DNA of 64,000 bases, taken from contig JABJJN010000056.1 in the NCBI GenBank assembly GCA_018660835.1, positions 186,001 to 250,000 on the forward strand, written 5' to 3'. The DNA is from Gemmatimonadota bacterium (GTDB lineage: Bacteria; Latescibacterota; UBA2968; UBA8231). Position 1 is the stretch's first letter. Each line of letters opens with the position of its first letter. The position numbers were made by a program, and so were the translations under genes. Shown here one piece after another: positions 44,069-53,035 of this stretch. Under the pieces are notes generated by a model. The model saw only the letters and a list, made by a program, of their open reading frames with translations, made no database searches and was not told the DNA's origin.

Positions 44069-45580
44069 CTACCGCTCCGGCCGCCGTATGTTGGGTCCCG
44101 CTTTTGTGTTAGTGAATCGCCGCTCGTGATCGGGGTTGCGCCAACTGCGCACGCCGTGCGTCGTCGTGCCCGTGTACATGATCACCGTCCCGGCCACGCC
44201 CTGCATGTGCTTGGCCTGTGGCAGCTCGCAGCTGGTTTGCCTTGGGCGTGGCAGCGGCAGTCGTGCCTTGTGGCTTCCGGGGACCAACATCAGTCCGCCG
44301 TCGCCCGTCGCCGTCTCGACGTCTTGCAGCAGCCAGCCAATGTTCACCTGCTCCGTACGCGGCTGGCCGTTGCGGAATGAATAGGTATGGCCGGCACCGT
44401 AAAACCAGCCACCGTGCAGGTGCTGGCCCGCCGCCCCATCGCGGCTGACGATGGTGTAGCACGTCGTCATGGAGAAGCCCGGGTCGATCATCCACTTCAG
44501 CCGCGCATTCACGATCGGGTTGTCGATCATGCGTCGAAAGCCATCGCTGAAGGGCGAGGGATGCGTCCAGGTCTGCGACACGCGCTCTTCAGTGCAGCGC
44601 GTGCCCTGTGCCGGGGCAATCAGCTGCGAACAACCGTCGTAATCTGGGTACTCCCCTACGACACTGTTCGAGAGCTCAACGGGCCGACGGTTGGCTTCGG
44701 CGAAGGGCGAGTCGAGTGCGGCATTACACTGCGCTACCCACTCACTGTCCATCACGTCATGCAGCACCAGGTAGCCTCTGATGTCCCAGAACCACACTTC
44801 CTCGTGGTTCGGCGCGTCCGGCCGCGTGTTGACACTCAGCAGCGACGGTGCCAGCTGCTGCTCGTTGCTGAGGGGCTCGCCGTCGTGTCCGAAGCCTCGT
44901 GGTGGACCGGCCACCAACGCGCGGCGCTCCGGCGTAAGCTCGTCCAGCCAGCTGGCCACAGCCGACGCGCCGTGGCCGTCTGCGTCCGCCCGCCCAGGGT
45001 AGCGGGAGTCGTCGCAAAAGATGAACTCCTGCAGCGAACCGCCCGCGGCGGCGGCGCCGACCAGCGTCGTCGCAACGGCGAGCAGACAGTCGCCAGCACT
45101 TAGCTGTACACGCTCCGTCGCCCCGAGCTCCTCGGCGCGTGCCATGCTCGGGGGCGGCTGGACGTTGGACTTGTGCGACGCGGGGCACACCACCACGCAA
45201 CTGTCGCCCACGGCCCACAGCGCACGCAGCCCCCAGACGCACACCTGGTCGGGCCGGCTGGTCATGTCGTAGCCCAGCCGGCGCTGCTCGTCCACCGTCA
45301 GATCATTCGCCCACTGCCCCTCTTCGGTCAGGCGGCGCGACGGCCGGTCCAGCACAAACTTGGTCGTATGGAACTTCTGCTCTTTCCCTTCCGTGCCGTC
45401 GTACGCAGCGCGGTACCACAGGGGGATCTCCCCACCAGCGAGCTGATCAATCGCAGCCAGCAGGTCCGGATGCTCAGCCAGGGCGGCAGGTGTGGCGTCC
45501 GCCGCTGCCTGCCCGCCGAGCAGGCCCGGGAGGAGGATATAACCGTCGAGCTCGAAGGCCCACTTCTGCTCCTCGGTCAT
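44069..45580 (-). CDS. Tandem PhyH protein (dead N-terminal domain, C-terminal domain with H-G-G)
   Basis: The 503-residue protein has the same two-domain plan as the 32425-34077 protein. The first domain (~1-230) keeps 'CVVVCPASHKSNV' but lacks HxD, and its distal His is replaced ('TTLVGAAA'), so it should not bind iron. The second (~260-500) has 'GQHLHGGWFYGAG' (His389-Gly390-Gly391), 'GDGGLMLVPGSHKARL', distal His475 ('TTTHGVRSW') and the arginine region 'DHERRFTN'. Start ATG 45580 gives a clean N-terminus, with a GGTTACCTC upstream. It is served by promoter copy C about 115 bp upstream. The repeated dead-plus-altered domain plan suggests a conserved, real architecture. Confidence 0.85.
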   Translation of the reverse strand: MTEEQKWAFELDGYILLPGLLGGQAAADATPAALAEHPDLLAAIDQLAGGEIPLWYRAAYDGTEGKEQKFHTTKFVLDRPSRRLTEEGQWANDLTVDEQRRLGYDMTSRPDQVCVWGLRALWAVGDSCVVVCPASHKSNVQPPPSMARAEELGATERVQLSAGDCLLAVATTLVGAAAAGGSLQEFIFCDDSRYPGRADADGHGASAVASWLDELTPERRALVAGPPRGFGHDGEPLSNEQQLAPSLLSVNTRPDAPNHEEVWFWDIRGYLVLHDVMDSEWVAQCNAALDSPFAEANRRPVELSNSVVGEYPDYDGCSQLIAPAQGTRCTEERVSQTWTHPSPFSDGFRRMIDNPIVNARLKWMIDPGFSMTTCYTIVSRDGAAGQHLHGGWFYGAGHTYSFRNGQPRTEQVNIGWLLQDVETATGDGGLMLVPGSHKARLPLPRPRQTSCELPQAKHMQGVAGTVIMYTGTTTHGVRSWRNPDHERRFTNTKAGPNIRRPER

Positions 45581-45695
45581 GAGGTAACCTTTCTCACAAT
45601 GTGTTGGAAAATGACCAGAACCTTGCTTGCCTCAAACATTGATAAAACGCGAAAAATCATAGACTGTTGGCGGCGCGTATGAACAATGAGGACTC

Positions 45696-45759
45696 ATTAT
45701 GGTGAGTCTTGTGTCGGTCTGGCAAGCGGATGAGGTGTATTTCCCCTGCCGATGGCCAC
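45696..45759 (-). promoter_or_regulatory. Promoter cassette, copy C, in the divergent 45581-45898 region
   Basis: On the minus strand TTGCCA (45725-45720) and CATAAT (45701-45696) stand 18 bp apart, giving a leader of about 110 nt for the tandem PhyH gene. The element matches copy B for about 64 bp. The other ~140 bp up to 45898 lead to the divergent URO-D gene; an in-frame ATG at 45752 there overlaps the cassette and is unlikely to be that gene's start. Confidence 0.6.
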
Positions 45760-45898
45760 CATGCTGGGTCGGCAGGACTGGGTCGTGCAGGTTGCCGATG
45801 ATGAACACACTGCTCTTTCTTCTAGGGACACGTCAGTCTTTGCCCCGCACCACTCGATCCGCGAACATCACCGTATCGACACTGGACAGGTAGCCACC

Positions 45899-47011
45899 GT
45901 GACATTGCGCGAACGCATTCTTGCCGTCTATGCAGGTCAGACGCCTGATCTGGCGCCCTGCATGCTGGACCTGTCGCACTGGTTCTACTGGAAGACGGGG
46001 CGGCCCTGGGATCTGAGCCAGCCCTACGCGCAACCCGAGCACGATCTGATCAACTTCCACAGGGAAAAGGGCGTCGGCTTCTACATGCCCAACATGGCCG
46101 CCTTCTATGAGGCCACCCACGCGGATCACGTCGTGTCTCATGTCGACAAGATTCAGCGGGATGGTGTCCCGGAGATCGTGTGGCGCCTCGAAACACCTCG
46201 TGGCGCCATCGAACGGCGCCGGATCTGGGAACCACTCACCTACGCATGGGGTATCAGTCGCTGGGGTATTGAAACAGAGACCGACCTGCTGGTGCTGGCT
46301 GACGCGTTGAGTTCCAGACGTTACACATCCGATTGGAGCCAGTGGCGCCAGTGGGATAACTGCGTGGGCGATACGGGCATCATCTATCTGTCTGCCGGGT
46401 ACAGTGCCATGGGGTATCTGCTCAATTACTGGATGGGGATTGAAGCCACCATGTACGCGACCGTCGACATGCCTGCGGTCCTGGAAGAGACGGTTACGCG
46501 AATCAACGACAATCAGCTTGAGCTCATCGATCTGTTGTGCCAGTCACCAGCCCAGGTCATCATCATGGGAGACAACTTCTCCAGCGACATCCAGCCACCC
46601 CACTTCTTCGAACGCTGGTCGAAGCCCTACTACGCCGAGGCCATCCGACGACTGCACGCGGCCGGCAAGTACGTCGCCATTCACATTGATGGAAAACTGC
46701 AAGGCGCCCTGGGCATGTTCCGCGAGATCGGGGCAGACTGCGCCGATGCCGTGACGCCGCCACCGCTGGGCGACCTCACACCGGCCGCGTGTCGTCAGGA
46801 GGCGGGCGAGATGATCCTGTCGGGTGGAGTGTCGCCGGAATTGTGGCTCGAGCAGACGCCTGTCGAAACCTTCGATGCCTTTGCTCAACAATGGCTGACA
46901 CTGGGGAGCACCTCGTCGCGCTTCATCGTCAACGCCGGCGACCAGGTGCCTCCCGGGGCCGTCGAATCCCGTATCGAGCGGCTGCGCCAGATCGTTGAGT
47001 CCTCGGCTTAG
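45899..47011 (+). CDS. Uroporphyrinogen decarboxylase-family protein (first of three)
   Basis: The ~370-residue protein has the URO-D (beta/alpha)8 fold: 'TLRERILAVYAGQTPDLAPCMLDLSHWFYWKTGRPWDLS', 'IIMGDNFSSDIQPPHFFERWSKPYYAEAIRRLHAAGKYVAIHIDG' and 'CADAVTPPPLGDLTPAACRQEAG'. The region where methyltransferase members (MtaA/MtbA) hold zinc with His and Cys reads 'IHIDG', so a zinc methyltransferase role is unlikely and the true role is unknown. It is not expected to make heme intermediates, since the genes around it are for sugar use. The start is set at GTG 45899 with GGACAGG before it. It lies 83 bp before the GH43-like gene. Confidence 0.8.
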   Translation: MTLRERILAVYAGQTPDLAPCMLDLSHWFYWKTGRPWDLSQPYAQPEHDLINFHREKGVGFYMPNMAAFYEATHADHVVSHVDKIQRDGVPEIVWRLETPRGAIERRRIWEPLTYAWGISRWGIETETDLLVLADALSSRRYTSDWSQWRQWDNCVGDTGIIYLSAGYSAMGYLLNYWMGIEATMYATVDMPAVLEETVTRINDNQLELIDLLCQSPAQVIIMGDNFSSDIQPPHFFERWSKPYYAEAIRRLHAAGKYVAIHIDGKLQGALGMFREIGADCADAVTPPPLGDLTPAACRQEAGEMILSGGVSPELWLEQTPVETFDAFAQQWLTLGSTSSRFIVNAGDQVPPGAVESRIERLRQIVESSA

Positions 47012-47094
47012 GCGGGAGATCCTCTTGCCTGGCCACGATGGATGACTGTGCTTCGTGGTCGTGGTTGGATGATGTGCAGCCTGAGGGGGATGAA

Positions 47095-47976
47095 ATGAAG
47101 CCGAAGATTGAGAAGCTGGGGACGATTGACTGTGATCTTGTTGAGACGACGCCCATCGTCCACAAGGAGGGCCTGTATCGCTTCGAATACGTCCGGATCG
47201 GCTATTCTGGCAACAACACAGGCGACTCCTACTTCCGTTTCATCGACGACGAGACGGGAGAACCAGGCCCCGCCTTCGCCAAGGGTTACCACATGGGCAA
47301 TGTCTTCGTCGAGCAGGACACGCTCTATGTGACGGCGACCAACATCTGGGATGGTGAGCGGGTCGACATCTTTGCCTCGACGGACATGGAAAACTGGGCG
47401 TGCTGGAATGCGCTGAATCTGGCTGGCTACGGAATCTTCAACACCTCCATGTGCCGCGGCGCCGACGACTATGTGCTCATGTTTGAAGTGGGCAAACCAC
47501 CCGAGGTGGCTGGCAAACGATTCACCGCCCGCTTTGCCACATCTCCGGATCTGCGGCAATGGGAATTGACGGCACCGGAGTGCACCTATTCGAAAGATCG
47601 CTATACGGCGCCGCACGCCCTGCGTTATCTCGATGGCTACTACTACAATTTCTATCTGGAATCGATCGAGGGTGGCTGGGATCAGCGCGTCGTGCGCTCA
47701 CCAGACCTGGTGAACTGGGAAGCGAGTCCGTTGAACCCTGTCCTGGTCGCGTCGGATACGGATCGCCAGATCGCCGCTGATCACCTCACTGCCGCGCAGT
47801 GCGAACGCATCGCCAAGGCGGACAACTGCAACAACTCCGATATCGATTTCTGCGAGTATCAGGGCAAACTCATCATCAACTATTCCTGGGGAAATCAGCA
47901 CGGCGTCGAGCACCTGGCTGAGGGGATCTATCATGGTACCGAGGCGGAGTTCTTGAAAGGATGGTATCCAGAATGA
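47095..47976 (+). CDS. GH43/GH32-like five-bladed beta-propeller protein
   Basis: The 293-residue protein shows repeated blade signatures typical of the GH43/GH32/GH130 propeller group: 'FEYVRIGYSGNNTGDSYFRF', 'NIWDGERVDIFASTDMENW', 'FTARFATSPDLRQWELT' and 'QRVVRSPDLVNWEASPLNPVL'. The 'STDMENW', 'SPDLRQW' and 'SPDLVNW' triplet recurs at each blade. No signal peptide is visible. It should hydrolyse or phosphorylyse a glycoside inside the cell, but acidic residues of the active site cannot be fixed by eye. Start ATG 47095 follows GAGGGGGATGAA. It overlaps the next gene by ATGA. Confidence 0.78.
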   Translation: MKPKIEKLGTIDCDLVETTPIVHKEGLYRFEYVRIGYSGNNTGDSYFRFIDDETGEPGPAFAKGYHMGNVFVEQDTLYVTATNIWDGERVDIFASTDMENWACWNALNLAGYGIFNTSMCRGADDYVLMFEVGKPPEVAGKRFTARFATSPDLRQWELTAPECTYSKDRYTAPHALRYLDGYYYNFYLESIEGGWDQRVVRSPDLVNWEASPLNPVLVASDTDRQIAADHLTAAQCERIAKADNCNNSDIDFCEYQGKLIINYSWGNQHGVEHLAEGIYHGTEAEFLKGWYPE

Positions 47977-48557
47977 TCAACAACAGCTTTGCTCTTGGGC
48001 CGGAGGGCTGGTGCTCCTATGACTATCACGCCAGTGTCGTCGCCGATGGCACCAACGTCTTCATTCTGAGCACCTGGCGGGAAACGGGCGGCGTGAATGA
48101 CTCAGGCCACGTGTGGACGGATCATCGGCGCTGGAGTGCCGATACACCGGAGCAGCCGTTGTCGATTCTGCCCTTCATCTTCTATCGCAACTGGATCGAC
48201 GCGGGACCTGTCGATCTGACGGGGGCGCAGGTGGGTCTGTATCTGCGCGGTGATGGGCTCGTACTCGATGGCGCGCAATGCTACTTCTGGGTTCATGCGC
48301 ATGGCACACGCTGGCACTGTACGCACCAGCCCCTCGAGATCACCGACGGCACGTGGAGTGCCCAGCCGTCACGTGTGGACCTGGTAGCCGACGAGGATCT
48401 GTGGCACTGCAGCTGGTCGATCGACCCGGCTGACCCGGCGCGCCTGCATCGAGTCCTCTCAGGAGCCGTTAGTTATGGCATCTCCCTGGTCGGTTTCTCT
48501 GCCGAAGTGCGCGGGCGGCTGTCGATGGATGAATTCGAGATTCGCTCCCCGGACTAG
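47973..48557 (+). CDS. Conserved beta-rich protein coupled to GH43-like gene
   Basis: The 194-residue protein begins at ATG 47973, overlapping the previous stop codon. It has no membrane segment. Its content is aromatic and beta-rich ('DYHASVVADGTNVFILSTW', 'ILPFIFYRNWIDAGPVDLTG', 'CYFWVHAHGTRWHCT'), like concanavalin-type or carbohydrate-binding modules, but I do not recognise a named family. The tight coupling suggests it acts with the GH43-like protein, perhaps as a binding or accessory domain. It is convergent with the beta-helix gene 11 bp further on. Confidence 0.65.
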   Translation: MINNSFALGPEGWCSYDYHASVVADGTNVFILSTWRETGGVNDSGHVWTDHRRWSADTPEQPLSILPFIFYRNWIDAGPVDLTGAQVGLYLRGDGLVLDGAQCYFWVHAHGTRWHCTHQPLEITDGTWSAQPSRVDLVADEDLWHCSWSIDPADPARLHRVLSGAVSYGISLVGFSAEVRGRLSMDEFEIRSPD

Positions 48558-48568
48558 CCCTGCGCCCA

Positions 48569-50572
48569 TCACGTTCTGCGGGGCCCTGTGTTACTCAGGT
48601 CAAAGGGCTGGAAGCCGATCCGATGGGCCGGCGAGTTCTTCTTCAACTGGAAGCGTCGCTGCTGGGCATTGTCGAAACCCGGGTCCGCCACAACGGAGTG
48701 GCGGTCAAAGCCCAACTGCCGCCACTTTGTCCAGGACAGGCCACCCAGCGTGACCCTGCTGCGCCGATGATCGAAGTAGAGATTGTGATCCCACGCCAGA
48801 CTCGTAGCCTCGATCGTGCCGACGTGCGGTGGCGCAAAAAGCACACCGCTGTCAAACAGAACAATGTTGTGACAGAAGGTGAAGGAGCGGTGTTGCTCGA
48901 TGCAGCTGAGGCTCACCTGACCATCGCCACCAAAGGCGAAGATGTTGTTGCGCACCACGTTGTTGCCACCGTAGTGCTGATTGAACAGCGCCCGGTTGCA
49001 GTCGTGTACGAGATTGCTCTCCACCAGCAGATCACTGCTGCCCTCATCCGGGTAGATGCCCCAGCCGCCATACGTGCGCGATTGCACATGATGGATATGA
49101 TTGAAACGCAGGCGCGTGCCCTGCTGTGGCCCGAGCGTGTAGATGCCCCCCATATCGCTTAGGTAGCCAGCGCCAATGTGGTGGATATGGTTGTACTCGA
49201 TGATGTTGCCCTGGTTGTGACACAACTCGTAGCCCCAGTGCCAGCCTACGGAAATGCCGGTATAACGGATGTCGTGGATATGGTTGTGAATGACCTTGTT
49301 GGCGCCGGAGTTGCCGATGAGCACACCTACGGCACTGTAGAACACACGTCCGCAGGCACTGATCTCGCAGTCCGAAACAGTCGTGCGCTGGGTCCCGTGC
49401 CAGGCCTTGACGGCTCCGGCACCGAGATCCTCGAAGGCACAGCCCGCAATGGTGACATCGCGACTGCTGCCAAGAACCTCGATGCCCCACGTGCCCAGAT
49501 GATTGAAGGTGCAATTGTGGAAGCCGATGCGGATGGCGTCGGTCACCTGCACCGCTGCCGGCACCATGCGCGCCGCCTGCTCGCAGCCCGAGAGCGGTGC
49601 GTCGTACGACCATTCCGTATGACTGAAGCGAATGCCCTCGAAGCGGATGTACTCGGGATGCCGATTCTTGCCGGGCGTGCCCTCAAGGGTGAGTAGTTTC
49701 GGCAGCACAGGGGCGACGAAGCGTGTGTTGCCCAGCGTCTCGCCCTTCTTCGGCACATATGTGAGCCGGCCTGTCGATCGATCGAGGTACCAATCACCCG
49801 GCTCGCCCAGCGCCTCGTACACGTTCTCGACGAACCACGCCGAGCCGGATTTCTCGTCGGCACTCAGACCGCTGGTGCTGAAGCGATCAAATGTGGCCAG
49901 CTGTTGCTTCATATCGACGGACTTGAGCCACAACCGTGACTCGATCCACACCTGCAACAGCACCAGTTCGACATCAGTGAGGTTGTGCCACGCCTCGATG
50001 TCGCCCTCGTGGAAGTGAAACCTGTCGTTGGTTCCCTTCTTCCAGCTGTCCGCCTCGGGGCCGGGTGCCAGCTTGCGAATGCCACAGAAGCCCGACTGCG
50101 GCCAGCGCGGTCGTTGTCGACGCTCGTCGTTGACGAAGAGTTGCCGGAAGTACAACTCCCCCCTGGCGACCTCGGGGATGTCGACGACCCACACAGTCCT
50201 GCCGTGCAACCGCTCTTCGACGAACCCGCCAATCTCGATCCCTCCGCTCAGCACCGGGGTCTCGTCCTTGTACCCGGCGATGATGAGGGGCCCGTCCGCG
50301 CCGACCCGGCAGTTTCCCCTGATCTTCCGGGGCTCGACGCCGCGATCTCGATGATCGAACGCCAGCGGTTTGTCCAGGAAATACGTGCCTCCACGCAGAT
50401 TGATCCGCACGGCGCTGTCAGCATGCTGCCGGCGCCAGGCTCGCGCCGCACGGACCGCTCTGGGAATCGTGCGCAGGGGGCCGTCACTGCCCTGCCTGGC
50501 GACACTGGCCCGAGTACCGGTCCAGCGATCATTGCCACCCGGAGAAACGAACAATTCGTGGTAGTCAGGCAC
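48569..50572 (-). CDS. Right-handed beta-helix (pectate lyase-like) protein
   Basis: The 667-residue protein begins 'DYHELFVSPGGNDRWTGTRAS', the typical opening of bacterial beta-helix hydrolases and lyases. It has a long series of coil turns near residues 340-600, including 'AIRIGFHNCTFNHLGTWGIEVLGSSRDVTIAGCAFEDLG' and 'NKVIHNHIHDIRYTGISVGW'. No signal peptide is visible. It probably attacks a uronate or pectin-like glycan. The start is GTG 50572, 8 bp inside the 3' end of the URO-D gene upstream, after a GAGGGG site; the longer in-frame start at 50653 falls in that gene. It is the last gene of the 52998-48569 operon. Confidence 0.82.
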   Translation of the reverse strand: MPDYHELFVSPGGNDRWTGTRASVARQGSDGPLRTIPRAVRAARAWRRQHADSAVRINLRGGTYFLDKPLAFDHRDRGVEPRKIRGNCRVGADGPLIIAGYKDETPVLSGGIEIGGFVEERLHGRTVWVVDIPEVARGELYFRQLFVNDERRQRPRWPQSGFCGIRKLAPGPEADSWKKGTNDRFHFHEGDIEAWHNLTDVELVLLQVWIESRLWLKSVDMKQQLATFDRFSTSGLSADEKSGSAWFVENVYEALGEPGDWYLDRSTGRLTYVPKKGETLGNTRFVAPVLPKLLTLEGTPGKNRHPEYIRFEGIRFSHTEWSYDAPLSGCEQAARMVPAAVQVTDAIRIGFHNCTFNHLGTWGIEVLGSSRDVTIAGCAFEDLGAGAVKAWHGTQRTTVSDCEISACGRVFYSAVGVLIGNSGANKVIHNHIHDIRYTGISVGWHWGYELCHNQGNIIEYNHIHHIGAGYLSDMGGIYTLGPQQGTRLRFNHIHHVQSRTYGGWGIYPDEGSSDLLVESNLVHDCNRALFNQHYGGNNVVRNNIFAFGGDGQVSLSCIEQHRSFTFCHNIVLFDSGVLFAPPHVGTIEATSLAWDHNLYFDHRRSRVTLGGLSWTKWRQLGFDRHSVVADPGFDNAQQRRFQLKKNSPAHRIGFQPFDLSNTGPRRT

Positions 50573-51848
50573 AGGCTTTCCCCTCGTTGGTGGCCTCATT
50601 GACGGCACGGCGGGCCAATTGCACCCAGCGCGGCAGGCGCTCGGGATGCTCACACAATGTGTGTACGTCCTTCATGATCAGCTCAACGCGGCAGTTTCGG
50701 GCCACTGCCAGCGTATGGCGCAGGTCCTCAAGAATGGCTGCTTCGTCGAAAACTTCCGTGCTGACCGACGTCGGATTCGGTTTGCGCGAGTACACGATGC
50801 GCTCGCCAAGAGCGGCGGCCATACGCTCCTCGTCGGCCCAGGGCGACACCGACACCCGCGCCAGATTGGGCAATTGCGACAGCACATCGATGCGGCTGTG
50901 AACCGGTTCACAGCAACCGTAGTAGATTTTGCCAAAACGCTGGGCCACATCTGCCTGATATGGAAAGATGAATTCGGCGAACTGTTCGGGACCGACACCG
51001 ACGGTCTCCTGGGATTCGAGCAACACCCACTGATCGGTGGTCCGTACATCCTCTGCGCCGGGTCGCGCCAGATCACGCGTGTAGCCCATGCTGCCGGAGC
51101 CGATGTAGTCGTTTGAGTCATTGCGGCACAGCAGGTCTTCGACCTGCAGCCAGTCGGCGAAGGCCAACGCGTCATCGCGCAGAAACGCCATGAGGGCGTG
51201 CAGCCCGTCCGGCTGGTCGTACATGGCGAGCATCAGGTTCTCCAGGCCAATCAACTCGATCGCAGTCCACGTCATGCCCAACGTCCACCAGTGACTGCCG
51301 CGGATCTCGATGGGCAGCAGGTCGCCAAAGGCGTGCTCAAGCAGGTCGACCTCGAAGTGTGTGGCGTCGCGGTCGACGCTGAACGTGCGCGGCTGCAGAC
51401 GGTGCAGACCGCTCTCGAGGTCTTGAATCGGCGCATCCCAGCGACGCGCCCCAAGCGTGCCGTCGAAGTCGGCGTGGTGCTGCACAACCTGCACACCATA
51501 GCCGCTCGCCTTGACCCTCCATCCCAGGCACATCCTGGGCTCGATGACGTGGTCATCCTGCAATACCTCGAACTGGTAGAGTTCAACGCGCAGAGCGTGC
51601 TCGATCACACGGGCCCAGTGCGAAGTACAGACCAGATCCTTGTCAGCCACGGGCCGGGCGTGGTCGCGCAGACCGCCTGTCTCGGCCAGTACCATGGGCC
51701 TTGAGTGGCTGCCGGTATCGTGATCATACCAGGCCCGACGCCGTTCCTGATTGGTGGAGGTGTCGGCGATGACCAGTTTCCGATCCACCAGACGACGCAG
51801 GCAATCGATGTCGTGGCCCGGGATCCAAGTACCGTCGGCGGCAATCAT
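50565..51848 (-). CDS. Uroporphyrinogen decarboxylase-family protein (second of three)
   Basis: The 427-residue protein has the URO-D barrel with 'GVGPEQFAEFIFPYQADVAQRFGKIYYGCCEPVHSRIDVLSQLPNL' near its middle, 'SPWADEERMAAALGERIVYSRKPNPTSVS' and an N-terminal extension with 'CLRRLVDRKLVIADTS'. The 'YGCCEPV' pair of Cys is typical for this subgroup, which is longer than the true decarboxylase. The exact reaction is not known. It is the middle gene of an operon: 67 bp after the next URO-D gene and overlapping the beta-helix gene by 8 bp. Confidence 0.82.
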   Translation of the reverse strand: MIAADGTWIPGHDIDCLRRLVDRKLVIADTSTNQERRRAWYDHDTGSHSRPMVLAETGGLRDHARPVADKDLVCTSHWARVIEHALRVELYQFEVLQDDHVIEPRMCLGWRVKASGYGVQVVQHHADFDGTLGARRWDAPIQDLESGLHRLQPRTFSVDRDATHFEVDLLEHAFGDLLPIEIRGSHWWTLGMTWTAIELIGLENLMLAMYDQPDGLHALMAFLRDDALAFADWLQVEDLLCRNDSNDYIGSGSMGYTRDLARPGAEDVRTTDQWVLLESQETVGVGPEQFAEFIFPYQADVAQRFGKIYYGCCEPVHSRIDVLSQLPNLARVSVSPWADEERMAAALGERIVYSRKPNPTSVSTEVFDEAAILEDLRHTLAVARNCRVELIMKDVHTLCEHPERLPRWVQLARRAVNEATNEGKACA

Positions 51849-51915
51849 GCTGTCTCTCCGCGAGCCGTCTGCAGGGACGCCTGTGCCTGCTCGACACTTT
51901 CACAGCGCAAGCCTG

Positions 51916-52998
51916 TCATACCCCGCTCCGCGCCAACACCGTGTCCACCATGGCCTCGTACTGCGGATAGCAGACCTCGCCGGCGCCACGAATGAACGGT
52001 GACGCCGACGCCGATACGATCAGGCCGGCGCCGCCAAAGGCGTCATCGATCAGAGCATCAACCTCTGCGCGGATATCATCGGGCGTCGCTTCGTAGAGCC
52101 GATGGATTTGCAGATTGCCCTCGAGGCACACGCGATCACCGGCCCGCTCGCGAGCCTCAGCCGCCGTGATGTCCCCCATGGGTGGTGGTTCAATGGGGTG
52201 CAGCACATCTGCGCCCATCGCCATGAAGCCGTCGAAAACGCGAGCCACGGGACCGTGACAGTGCACGTGAATACGACCACCGGCGTCGTGGATACGATCG
52301 ATGATGGGGCCGTCATAGCGTACGTTGAAGTCGTCGAAATCCGCCGGCCCGTGCAGCGGCGGCACGAGGTACTCCTGTCCCAGAATCGAGAAGAACGGCC
52401 CCACACCTTTGGCCAGCATGACCTCCAGGCGCCGCAGCAGCAGCCGCTGTTGCCGCTTGCACAACGCGTGCAGCAGATCCCTATGTGTCATCGACAGCAC
52501 AGCAAAGGTCTCGGAACCACACAACTCGGCAATGAATCCAGCGGGATTGAAACCCAGATGCACCTCGGCGATGCCGGCATCGCCCACACTCGCGTCGCCG
52601 GCGTGGAAGGCGGAGACATCATCATGGATCGTTGGCAGTGGCAGTGACAGATAGCGCTCGGCCGCCTCTGGACCATCCACGTAGAAGCGTTCATGCAGAC
52701 CTGGCTGACCGTGGCGACTAACGAGATGCGTCGCCGTCAATTGACCTGCGGGAGTGTTCAGCACGTTGACCCGGCGGTCCCAGGCTTCGGCATGTGGCTC
52801 CAGCCGGGAGTCGATCGGGTAGGACCCGTCCATGCCGGAACTGGCCCAGATCGCCTTCAGCTCGGTGCGGTCCTGCAGCAGTGCCCGCAGACGATCGTAG
52901 CTGGGATCATCTGCCGGCATGCCGGTACGGCTGTAGACCGCCGGTCGATCCACGCCCTGTCCTCGGTAGAGACGCTCGAGTCGTTCACGGCGAGTCAT
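51916..52998 (-). CDS. Uroporphyrinogen decarboxylase-family protein (third of three, His-Cys motif)
   Basis: The 360-residue protein starts 'MTRRERLERLYRGQGVDRPAVYSR' behind GGAGACCTTAG. It contains 'HDAGGRIHVHCHGPVARVFDGFMAMGADVLHPIEPPPMGDI' and 'GDRVCLEGNLQ'. The His-x-Cys-His and later Cys resemble the zinc site H-x-C-x(n)-C of the cobamide:coenzyme M methyltransferases within this family, so a methyl-transfer or demethylation role is possible. It lies 38 bp after the sorting-domain FGE-like gene and leads into the other URO-D and beta-helix genes. Confidence 0.83.
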   Translation of the reverse strand: MTRRERLERLYRGQGVDRPAVYSRTGMPADDPSYDRLRALLQDRTELKAIWASSGMDGSYPIDSRLEPHAEAWDRRVNVLNTPAGQLTATHLVSRHGQPGLHERFYVDGPEAAERYLSLPLPTIHDDVSAFHAGDASVGDAGIAEVHLGFNPAGFIAELCGSETFAVLSMTHRDLLHALCKRQQRLLLRRLEVMLAKGVGPFFSILGQEYLVPPLHGPADFDDFNVRYDGPIIDRIHDAGGRIHVHCHGPVARVFDGFMAMGADVLHPIEPPPMGDITAAEARERAGDRVCLEGNLQIHRLYEATPDDIRAEVDALIDDAFGGAGLIVSASASPFIRGAGEVCYPQYEAMVDTVLARSGV

Positions 52999-53035
52999 CT
53001 AAGGTCTCCATCATCAGGTACACGATTGGCTTCTT

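Noticed and set aside
45752..45898. N-terminal extension of the first URO-D protein from ATG 45752
   Set aside because: The extra 49 residues show no resemblance to the family and overlap the promoter cassette; GTG 45899 with a ribosome site begins the conserved domain.
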